From: Balneolales bacterium
Lineage (GTDB): Bacteria > Bacteroidota > Rhodothermia > Balneolales > Natronogracilivirgulaceae
Direction: 5' to 3'
DNA length: 34,493 nt
Assembly: GCA_007132495.1 (NCBI GenBank)
Contig: SLOL01000160.1
Coordinates: forward strand, 1 to 34,493
Of the stretch, positions 28,063 through 34,493 are shown piece by piece. The position numbers and the translations under genes are program-made. Under the pieces are notes generated by a model. That model saw nothing but the letters and a program-made list of their open reading frames with translations. It did not search any database and was not told where the DNA came from. How positions within the stretch are numbered: position 1 is the stretch's first letter; every line of letters begins with the position of its first letter.

Positions 28063-28329
28063 ATGAAAAATGAAAAGTTTCAGGCGGAGCTCGAAAGGGT
28101 GGTTGAAGAGCTCGGCTATCGGATCCGAAAAGAGAAAGGCAATTTTAAAGGAGATTTCTGTGTGTTGGAAGGCGACAAAATCGTAATGATCAATAAAAGT
28201 TATCCCGCAGAGTTTCATATTGGTCAAATGATCCGGTTTTTGTCAAAGATGGATCTGGACAATATGTATATTAGGCCGGCTGTGCGAAAAGAGATGGATA
28301 AATGGCTGGAGCGCATAAATGACCAATGA
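28063..28329 (+). CDS. Conserved-looking small hypothetical protein
   Basis: An 88-residue soluble, charged protein with no recognised domain. It begins with a helix (KFQAELERVVEELGYRIRKE) and has a strand-rich middle (GDFCVLEGDKIVMINKSYPAE) and a helical end (RPAVRKEMDKWLERIND). I recall similar proteins in Bacteroidota-like genomes, but cannot name a function. Start ATG 28063 is the first in frame without a stop. Its stop lies one base before the ATG of the hydrolase gene, so the two are almost surely cotranscribed and coupled. Confidence 0.65.
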   Translation: MKNEKFQAELERVVEELGYRIRKEKGNFKGDFCVLEGDKIVMINKSYPAEFHIGQMIRFLSKMDLDNMYIRPAVRKEMDKWLERINDQ

Positions 28330-28330
28330 T

Positions 28331-29089
28331 ATGAAATTTACTTTCCTGGGTACTGGTACATCAATGGGGGTACCGGTGGCAGGTGGTTTCGGGTCGGAAA
28401 GCAGCATCACGGATCCAAGAGATCAACGGTATCGATGTTCGGCATGGATACAAACGCAGCAACGATCACTTGTCATAGATACCGGTCCTGAATTTCGGTT
28501 GCAAACCCTGAGGGCTGGTATTAAGCGTATAGATGCCGTATTGATCACTCATGAGCATATGGATCATATAGGAGGGCTGGATGATCTGCGCGCCTACAAT
28601 TATGCGCAAAAGCAGGCGATCCCGGTCTATACCAATGACCAAACGGAGCAGGCCATCCGAAGGCGGTTCTCTTATATGTTTCCACCGGATAAAACACCGG
28701 GTTCCGTGGATCTTGATTTCCAAACGGTTAATGGCCCGGTAACAGATGGTGATTGTAAAATCACGCCTCTGCCGGTAAAACACGGCGAAATGGAGGTGCT
28801 GGGGTTTCGGATCAACAATCTTTCTTATATCACAGATGTCAGTTACATTCCGGATGAAACCGCTGATAAAATCGTAGGTTCGGAAATATTGATAATGAGC
28901 GGCCTACGATGGGAACCACCGCATCCTACCCATTATACCATACCGGAAGCTATAGAAATCGCGGAAAAACTGAAGGTAAAAAGAACCTATCTGATCCACA
29001 TATCACCGTTTGTCAGTCATGCTGACGCGATAAGCAAAATGCCGGACCATATCAAACTGGCTTATGATCAATTGGAGGTAAGTCTCTGA
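28331..29089 (+). CDS. MBL-fold metal-dependent hydrolase, PhnP-like
   Basis: A 252-residue metallo-beta-lactamase-fold enzyme. The opening FTFLGTGTSMGVPVAGG, the metal site THEHMDH at 73-79 (His74, His76, Asp78, His79), DTGPEFRLQ and the C-terminal HISPFVSHAD place it with PhnP-type cyclic phosphate phosphodiesterases and related RNase Z-like hydrolases. The exact substrate is unknown, and no phosphonate genes are nearby. ATG 28331 is preferred to 28319 because the family begins MKFTFLGTG and it avoids overlap with the small gene upstream. It is convergent with manC, 25 bp apart. Confidence 0.85.
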   Translation: MKFTFLGTGTSMGVPVAGGFGSESSITDPRDQRYRCSAWIQTQQRSLVIDTGPEFRLQTLRAGIKRIDAVLITHEHMDHIGGLDDLRAYNYAQKQAIPVYTNDQTEQAIRRRFSYMFPPDKTPGSVDLDFQTVNGPVTDGDCKITPLPVKHGEMEVLGFRINNLSYITDVSYIPDETADKIVGSEILIMSGLRWEPPHPTHYTIPEAIEIAEKLKVKRTYLIHISPFVSHADAISKMPDHIKLAYDQLEVSL

Positions 29090-29114
29090 AAAATTGTTGA
29101 ACGTGCAGAATCAA

Positions 29115-30215
29115 TCACAAATACTTTTCACGATTGCTTTTTTCCAGTAGTTTGCCGATTTCCTTGACATCCTGAGACTTTTCCAGATTGCAAATAAGGA
29201 GAGCGTCATCCGTTTCTATGACGCCAATGCTCTGGAGTCCGACAAGAGCTATGAGTTTTTTCCCATCGGATTTGACATAGCAGTTTTCAGAATTGACAGA
29301 AAGTGTTTCATTGGCCTCCAAAATGTGACCATTTTCATCACTGTGGTCCCGTTTTATGTCGTAAATCGCCATCCAGCTTCCCAGATCACTCCAGTCAAAT
29401 TGTGAGGGGAGAACAACCACATTCTCCGATTTTTCCATGATGCCGTAATCAATAGAAACAGGAAAACAGGAGTGGTAGGCAGATTCCAGTATTTCGGGAG
29501 AAATATTTCCGTCATTCGCTTTAAGATTATCAGAGAATATGCTAACCTGATGAAACAATACCGGCAAATGTTGTTCTATTTCATTCAGGATGGTAGATGT
29601 TTTCCAGATGAACATGCCGCTGTTCCAGAGAAAATCCCCTGATTGAAGAAATTTGATGGCTGTTTGCATATCGGGCTTTTCGGCAAAGGTTTTTACGGGA
29701 AATGCCTGTTTACCGTCAATAGTTATCTTCTCTTGATCATTGCACTGGATATAGCCGTAACCTGTGTCGGGGCGGGTGGGCGTGATGCCAATGGTAAGTA
29801 GTCGTTTATTGACATCATCAGTGCCCTTGATGCAGGATTCCAGATCTTTGATAAAAGAATCTTCATCCCGTATGAAATGATCGGAGGGCAATACAATCAT
29901 TGTTGCGTCCGGATCCCGGTGATGAATCAGAGCTGTAGCAAATGCAATACAAGGTGCCGTGTTTTTTGCGACAGGTTCACCAATGATGTTTTCATACGGA
30001 ATATCAGGCATCTGTTCCTTTACAACACCAACATAATCGGTATTGGTACTGACGATTATCCGTTCCGGCGGGATAAATGAAGATACGCGTTGTACGGTGC
30101 CTTGAAATAACGACGTATTATCAAAAAAGCTGAGAAACTGCTTGGGTTTGGTTATACGGCTTTGAGGCCAAAAACGGGATCCGATACCTCCGGCCATTAT
30201 TAAGACATAGACCAT
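29115..30215 (-). CDS. manC: Mannose-1-phosphate guanylyltransferase
   Basis: Makes GDP-mannose from mannose-1-phosphate and GTP for glycan or capsule synthesis. 366 residues, i.e. the nucleotidyltransferase part only, without the phosphomannose isomerase domain of the longer type. N-terminal signature LIMAGGIGSRFWPQSR then KPKQFL; VLPSDHFI and FAEKP are further conserved stretches. AGGAG lies just before the ATG, a good Shine-Dalgarno. It is the last gene of the minus-strand fabI-ruvC-ruvA-manC run, 83 bp after ruvA, so it may also have its own promoter. No other polysaccharide genes are nearby. Confidence 0.93.
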   Translation of the reverse strand: MVYVLIMAGGIGSRFWPQSRITKPKQFLSFFDNTSLFQGTVQRVSSFIPPERIIVSTNTDYVGVVKEQMPDIPYENIIGEPVAKNTAPCIAFATALIHHRDPDATMIVLPSDHFIRDEDSFIKDLESCIKGTDDVNKRLLTIGITPTRPDTGYGYIQCNDQEKITIDGKQAFPVKTFAEKPDMQTAIKFLQSGDFLWNSGMFIWKTSTILNEIEQHLPVLFHQVSIFSDNLKANDGNISPEILESAYHSCFPVSIDYGIMEKSENVVVLPSQFDWSDLGSWMAIYDIKRDHSDENGHILEANETLSVNSENCYVKSDGKKLIALVGLQSIGVIETDDALLICNLEKSQDVKEIGKLLEKSNREKYL

Positions 30216-30298
30216 AATACTCCTGATAATAATTTGAATTTCGGTTCTGTTAGTATAAAGTTAGTGAAATACGATACCAAGCTGAAACGGGTATTTCT

Positions 30299-30886
30299 TT
30301 ATTGCAAATATTTCAGTGCCTTTTTTAAAAATTCAGAAACATTTTCGGGTACCTGTTCATCATTTTGAACCTGATGAACAGCTTTTTGAGCTATGGAAGC
30401 AGAATATCCAAGGGCTTCAAGTGCAGAAACGGTTTCATTCTGCAGCGAGCCCGTTTCCGGGACACGGTCACCAGCGTTAACAATCTCTCCGAGTTTGTCC
30501 CGCAACTCCAGCACAATTCGTTCGGCTGACTTTTTTCCGATACCGGGACTCTTTGCAATCAAAGCAGAGTTTTGATGGACGATAGCATCCACAAGATGGT
30601 TGGGGGGCATGGCCGAAAGCAATGCCAGTGCCAGCCGCGGTCCGATACTTCGGACTGTTATGAGCAATTCAAAAAGATTTTGTTCCTCTGTTGTTGAGAA
30701 ACCGAAAAGCTGTTGGTCATTGTCCGAAATATGATGGTGAATATGGAGTATGCACTCATTGCTACCGGATGGAAGTCGGTCCAGGGTGTGATTCGATACA
30801 CGGATTCCATAACCTACCCCGCGAACGTCGAGGATGAGATATCCCGGTTGCCGGTTGATGATCTGTCCACGCAGGTAAGCTATCAT
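30299..30886 (-). CDS. ruvA: Holliday junction helicase subunit RuvA
   Basis: Binds four-way DNA junctions and loads RuvB for branch migration. 195 residues, normal. The N-terminal OB fold begins MIAYLRGQI and has GVGYGIRVS; two helix-hairpin-helix motifs follow (VRSIGPRLALALLS and PGIGKKSAERIVLEL). The C-terminal domain III, which contacts RuvB, is ALEALGYSASIAQKAV. ruvB is not adjacent. It is 64 bp downstream of ruvC in the same direction, so the two resolvasome parts are probably one transcript. Confidence 0.96.
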   Translation of the reverse strand: MIAYLRGQIINRQPGYLILDVRGVGYGIRVSNHTLDRLPSGSNECILHIHHHISDNDQQLFGFSTTEEQNLFELLITVRSIGPRLALALLSAMPPNHLVDAIVHQNSALIAKSPGIGKKSAERIVLELRDKLGEIVNAGDRVPETGSLQNETVSALEALGYSASIAQKAVHQVQNDEQVPENVSEFLKKALKYLQ

Positions 30887-30950
30887 GAGAGATGAATATT
30901 ATTTGGATTAGTGGCCATTTAACGGGAACAGTTATAAAGGATTCCGGTTG

Positions 30951-31532
30951 TCAGGGTTTTCGAATGCGGTCCGGATTATCTTCAACGAATGAATTCCAGG
31001 TATTGCGTCTACGGCTATTGTGTTTAGGTCCATCCTCCTCGTGGTACAGCGCGGGATTCGACATTTTCAATAGGTGGCACCATGCAACAGCCAGGGCATC
31101 GGTTGCATCCAATGAAAGGTCGTCTTCGGCAATATGGATCATTTTGTGAAGCATAAAAGCCACCTGGCTTTTACGAGCATTACCGGAGCCGGTGATGGCC
31201 TTTTTTACCGCTTTCGGATAATATTCAGAAACCGGCAGTTGTTTGTGAAGAATTGCCATGATTACTGAAGCCTGGGCCCGGCCCAATTTTAGCATGGCTG
31301 ATGGATCCTTACCGTAGACCGGCGTTTCAATGGCACAGGCCGCAGGCTGAAAACGGTCGATGAGATCAGATATATCGGTATAGAGTTTCGTCAGACGGTC
31401 AAGCGGTTCGGATATGCCGGAAAGTTGTATAACATCACACATGACCGCCTGGTAGCGGGTGTGCTCTTTTTCAAGAAGAGCCACGCCGGTAACTCTGGAA
31501 CCGGGATCAATGCCCAGGATTCGTATCGTCAT
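30951..31532 (-). CDS. ruvC: Holliday junction resolvase RuvC
   Basis: Endonuclease that cuts Holliday junctions. 193 residues. The four acidic metal ligands are visible: Asp9 (GIDPGS), Glu69 (AIETPVYG), Asp142 and Asp145 (LDATDALAVAWCH). These fit the E. coli spacing with small offsets. The last 25 or so residues after the catalytic domain are a charged, non-conserved tail (DGPKHNSRRRNTWNSF). Followed by ruvA and preceded by fabI 48 bp upstream, all on the minus strand. Confidence 0.95.
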   Translation of the reverse strand: MTIRILGIDPGSRVTGVALLEKEHTRYQAVMCDVIQLSGISEPLDRLTKLYTDISDLIDRFQPAACAIETPVYGKDPSAMLKLGRAQASVIMAILHKQLPVSEYYPKAVKKAITGSGNARKSQVAFMLHKMIHIAEDDLSLDATDALAVAWCHLLKMSNPALYHEEDGPKHNSRRRNTWNSFVEDNPDRIRKP

Positions 31533-31580
31533 GGAAGTGTGGATCCTGCCGGATTCAAGTTAAGATTCTTTAAAATCCTC

Positions 31581-32417
31581 CTACGCTTTCTTCTTGTGCA
31601 GTTCAGCCAGATCCAGGATCAGTTGTTCGCTGATACCATTGGTACTGAATCCGCCGTCATGAAACAGATTCTGCATGGTCACTTTTCGGGTAAGATCGGA
31701 AAAAAGAGTTACACAGTAATCAGCACACTCATCAGCAGTGGGATTTCCCAACGGCGCCAGTTTCTCAGCAAATTCATACATGGCATCAAAACCTCCAATA
31801 CCGGAGCCTGCGGATGTTTTGGTTGGACCCTGGGAAACGGTATTGACGCGGATTCCCCGTTTGCCAAGACGGCTCCCGAAATTACGCGCAATACTCTCAA
31901 GAAGCGCCTTGGCGTCGTTCATGTCGGAATATTTTGAGAATACCCGCTGTGCTCCGATATAGGAGAGGGCCAATACACTGGCCCGGTCATTGAGGGCATC
32001 GTTATCAATACAGGATTGAAGTATTTTATGAAGTGATATTGCCGATATTTCAAGCGTTTGCTGCATAAGCTTGTAATTCAGACTCTGATAGTCGAAGCCC
32101 TTGCGGATATTCGGAGACATGCCAATCGCATGCAGGATAAAATCCAGTTTTCCTGTTTTCTTCAGAGTCTGGCCGATGAGCTTGTTGACATCTTTGTAAT
32201 CGGAGACATCACAGGTTATAATTTCAGAACCGGTTTTCTTTGCGAGTTGTTGAAGTTTTCCAAGACGAAGAGCAATAGGAGCGTTGGAGAGCGTGAAAGT
32301 GGCACCTTCACGTTGACAGGCCAAAGCTACTCGCCAGGCAATACTTCTCTCGTCTAATGCCCCGAAAATGAGTCCGTTTTTACCTTGTAATAAATTATTA
32401 CTGTTTGTGTTATCCAT
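31581..32417 (-). CDS. fabI: Enoyl-[acyl-carrier-protein] reductase FabI
   Basis: Performs the last reduction of each fatty acid elongation cycle with NAD(P)H. 278 residues from ATG 32417. It is a short-chain dehydrogenase of the FabI type: GLIFGALDERSIAW cofactor loop at 15-28, LDFILHAIG at 91-99, Tyr153 and the Tyr163-x6-Lys170 pair of FabI, then RVNTVSQGPTKTSAGSGI. A longer frame extends to 32558, but the first 47 residues are not family-like. It is divergent from ffh. Upstream lies a CAAACC/GGTTTG inverted repeat that could be a lipid-regulator site. Confidence 0.93.
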   Translation of the reverse strand: MDNTNSNNLLQGKNGLIFGALDERSIAWRVALACQREGATFTLSNAPIALRLGKLQQLAKKTGSEIITCDVSDYKDVNKLIGQTLKKTGKLDFILHAIGMSPNIRKGFDYQSLNYKLMQQTLEISAISLHKILQSCIDNDALNDRASVLALSYIGAQRVFSKYSDMNDAKALLESIARNFGSRLGKRGIRVNTVSQGPTKTSAGSGIGGFDAMYEFAEKLAPLGNPTADECADYCVTLFSDLTRKVTMQNLFHDGGFSTNGISEQLILDLAELHKKKA

Positions 32418-32483
32418 GCGATATTTAATTTTTCCTTCAATACAAATGGGATAGCCTAAAGTAGTTAAAAAGAAAAGACGTAA

Positions 32484-32509
32484 CAAACCGTGGTTTGCAA
32501 TGTGGATAA
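32484..32509. promoter_or_regulatory. Inverted repeat and DnaA-box-like sequence in fabI/ffh intergenic
   Basis: CAAACC-GT-GGTTTG (32484-32497) is a 6-bp inverted repeat about 70 bp upstream of fabI. Three bases on, TGTGGATAA (32501-32509) matches the DnaA box consensus exactly. A single box is weak evidence; no cluster of boxes was seen in the window. Confidence 0.3.
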
Positions 32510-32644
32510 TCTGTTTAAAAATAGAAAGATTTAATTGATTTGAGGTGATATTCTGCATATTTTTCCAGACTTTTCAAATCATATTGCAATAATGTGGCAT
32601 AATGCAATGCGGCATCATCGGCACAATACCGAGTTTATTAGTTT

Positions 32645-33991
32645 ATGTTTGAGGATCTATCCAGTAAATTAGAGAATGCATTCAAGTCGGTAACCGGCCA
32701 GGCGCGTTTAAGCGACATCAATGTTGCTGAAACGGTGAGAGAGATACGTCGTGCATTACTGGATGCCGATGTTAATTATGAAGTAGCACGCTCCATAACA
32801 TCTAAGGTCAAAGAGAAGGCTCTGGGTCAGGGTGTCGTAGCCAGCGTGACTCCCGGTCAGCAGTTTACTAAAATTGTTTACGATGAGCTTGCCTGGGTGC
32901 TCGGTGAAGAAAAAGAAGAAATCACATTCTCGGATAAGCCGCCCACCGTAATACTGATCGCCGGACTTCAGGGTTCGGGTAAAACCACCTTCTCGGCAAA
33001 ACTGGCCAAATGGTTAAAGGAACAGGGTAAAACACCGATGCTTGCCGCGGCGGATGTGTATCGACCCGCAGCTGTGGATCAGTTGAAAACCCTGGGCGGA
33101 CAGATTGATATTCCCGTATACGCTATTAAAGAAAAAGATGCGGGCAGGGTAGCCACTGAAGCGGTTGCGGAAGCCAAAAAAAATGCCAGGGATGTACTCA
33201 TCATTGATACGGCCGGCCGCATGCATGTTGATGAGTACATGATGAACGAAGTTGCAGACATCAAAAAGTCTGTAAATGCCACCGAAGTGCTGTTTGTTGT
33301 AGATTCGATGACCGGTCAGGATGCGGTCAATACGGCCAAAGAGTTCAATGAGCAAATTGATTTTGACGGTGTGGTACTGACCAAGCTGGATGGTGATACC
33401 AGGGGCGGGGCTGCCATTTCCATTAAAACGGTAGTCAATAAATCGATCAAATTCATCAGCACAGGTGAAGATATGGATTCCATATCCCCGTTTTATCCGG
33501 ACAGAATGGCACAACGCATTCTTGGAATGGGAGATGTGGTATCGCTGGTGGAACGGGCCCAACAACAGTATGATGAGGTTCAGGCAAGAAAACTGCAGTC
33601 TAAAATTTCCTCCGATACATTTAATCTGGAGGATTTCTATGGCCAGTTACAGCAAGTGAAGAAAATGGGTTCCATGAAGGATCTTGTGGGCATGATACCG
33701 GGTATGAGTAAACAGCTTGGAGATACAGAAATTGATGACGAGTCTTTGAAGCCCATTGAGGCTGTTATCAATTCCATGACCATTGAAGAAAGACGCCGCC
33801 CACAGTTGATAAACGGCAGTCGTCGAAAAAGAATCGCCAAAGGCTCGGGAACTTCCGTTAAGGAGGTGAATGATCTTCTCAAGCAGTTTAACCAAATGAA
33901 GAAAATGATGAAGACCATGACCAAGATGAATAAAATGGGCCGTGCGATGGAGGGGTTGAAAAATATGACCGGACAACAAAAAATTAATTAG
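32645..33991 (+). CDS. ffh: Signal recognition particle protein Ffh
   Basis: GTPase that, with SRP RNA, targets inner-membrane proteins to FtsY and the translocon. 448 residues. The N domain precedes the G domain, with GLQGSGKT at 107-114, DTAGRMHVD, and TKLDGDTRGGAA. The methionine-rich M domain follows, with the RNA-binding stretch RRKRIAKGSGTS and a run NQMKKMMKTMTKMNKMGRAM. No Shine-Dalgarno before the ATG. The 4.5S RNA gene was not found nearby. rpsP follows 31 bp downstream, the usual ffh-rpsP order, so they are probably cotranscribed. Confidence 0.97.
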   Translation: MFEDLSSKLENAFKSVTGQARLSDINVAETVREIRRALLDADVNYEVARSITSKVKEKALGQGVVASVTPGQQFTKIVYDELAWVLGEEKEEITFSDKPPTVILIAGLQGSGKTTFSAKLAKWLKEQGKTPMLAAADVYRPAAVDQLKTLGGQIDIPVYAIKEKDAGRVATEAVAEAKKNARDVLIIDTAGRMHVDEYMMNEVADIKKSVNATEVLFVVDSMTGQDAVNTAKEFNEQIDFDGVVLTKLDGDTRGGAAISIKTVVNKSIKFISTGEDMDSISPFYPDRMAQRILGMGDVVSLVERAQQQYDEVQARKLQSKISSDTFNLEDFYGQLQQVKKMGSMKDLVGMIPGMSKQLGDTEIDDESLKPIEAVINSMTIEERRRPQLINGSRRKRIAKGSGTSVKEVNDLLKQFNQMKKMMKTMTKMNKMGRAMEGLKNMTGQQKIN

Positions 33992-34022
33992 CAACAACCA
34001 TAAACCTGTTTAGGAGCTAAAA

Positions 34023-34493
34023 TTGGTTAGAATAAGATTACAACGACACGGAAGAAAAAGACTTCCCTATTACCATATAGTGGTATCAGATATCCGGACC
34101 AAGCGGGATGGTCGCATTATTGAAGATGTGGGGAGGTTCAATCCGTCCCAGGAACCTTCACTGTTGCGACTGGATGAGGATCGGGTGGTGCATTGGTTAA
34201 AAAATGGTGCACAGCCTACCGATACGGTTCGATCCATCCTGAAACAGGAGGGGATTTTTTACCGCCTCCATCTGGAGCGCTGGGGAAAATCGGAAAAGGA
34301 AATTGAAGAAACGATTTCGGCCTGGAAAGAGGAGCGTCAGAGCAAGAGTAAAACGACAAAAACCAAGGCAGAGCGCATGAAAGCGCAGCTTAAAGCCGAA
34401 GAAGAAGCGTTCAAGAAAGAGCGTGAGGCGAAAGCAAAAGAAGCAGCTGAGAAAGCCCAGGCGGAAGCGGAAGCTGCAAAAAAGGCCGAAGAA
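34023..34493 (+). CDS. rpsP: Ribosomal protein bS16 with long charged tail, C-terminus outside window
   Basis: Small-subunit assembly protein. The conserved part is VRIRLQRHGRKRLPYYHIVVSD, then DVGRFNPSQEP and VVHWLKNGAQPTDTV. The start is a TTG at 34023, decided by AGGAG six bases upstream and by the family beginning MVRIRL; no ATG is available in frame. After about residue 95 a Lys/Glu/Ala-rich tail (SKTTKTKAERMKAQLKAEEE onward) runs on without a stop to the window end; 157 residues are visible. Usual bS16 is about 80-90 residues, but Bacteroidota-type ones carry such tails. Confidence 0.95.
   Translation, partial: MVRIRLQRHGRKRLPYYHIVVSDIRTKRDGRIIEDVGRFNPSQEPSLLRLDEDRVVHWLKNGAQPTDTVRSILKQEGIFYRLHLERWGKSEKEIEETISAWKEERQSKSKTTKTKAERMKAQLKAEEEAFKKEREAKAKEAAEKAQAEAEAAKKAEE

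Noticed and set aside
32418-32558. N-terminal extension of FabI
   Set aside because: The first 47 residues are hydrophobic and unlike FabI; the family begins close to ATG 32417.

Overview
This window looks like chromosomal DNA of a moderately halophilic bacterium of the Balneolota, or a close relative in the Bacteroidota/Rhodothermota group. That is an inference from gene content. The signs are a rpmB-rpmG-DUF4295 ribosomal cluster, a secreted protein with a C-terminal type IX-like sorting domain, a ribosomal protein bS16 with a long charged tail, few Shine-Dalgarno sequences, and glycine betaine synthesis by glycine methylation. There is no phage, integrase, transposase or CRISPR array. Nearly all genes are intact housekeeping genes.

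Left part (1-7212) is a one-carbon and osmolyte block. It holds cobalamin-dependent methionine synthase metH (minus, C-terminus outside the window), then S-adenosylmethionine synthase metK and a divergent methylenetetrahydrofolate reductase-like gene (plus). Convergent to these is a minus-strand operon for glycine/sarcosine and sarcosine/dimethylglycine N-methyltransferases. Together they could reduce methylene-THF, methylate homocysteine, make SAM and spend three SAM per glycine on betaine. The SAH-recycling enzyme is not in the window. This is the most coherent system seen.

Middle-left (7213-11164) has an 800-bp gene-free stretch with palindromes, a large secreted CotH/lamin-tail protein, and a 446-bp gene-free stretch full of hairpins. 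The latter carries one copy of a dispersed repeat whose second copy lies near 26.9 kb.

Middle (11165-22934) holds tyrA, uvrB, a small SAM methyltransferase, a yqeY-cvpA-tyrS operon, a rpmB-rpmG-DUF4295 operon with a clear terminator, and gyrB-gyrA.

Right (23047-34493) holds mnmG-rsmG-WYL regulator (minus), with two identical perfect parS-like palindromes at the mnmG/rsmG junction. This suggests the region is near the replication origin and belongs to the chromosome segregation site. Next come tRNA-Asp with its own terminator, a small outer-membrane protein, a conserved small protein with a PhnP-like hydrolase, a fabI-ruvC-ruvA-manC run on the minus strand, and ffh-rpsP on the plus strand (rpsP cut by the window end).

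All calls are from reading the sequence and recalling families; no database search was run.
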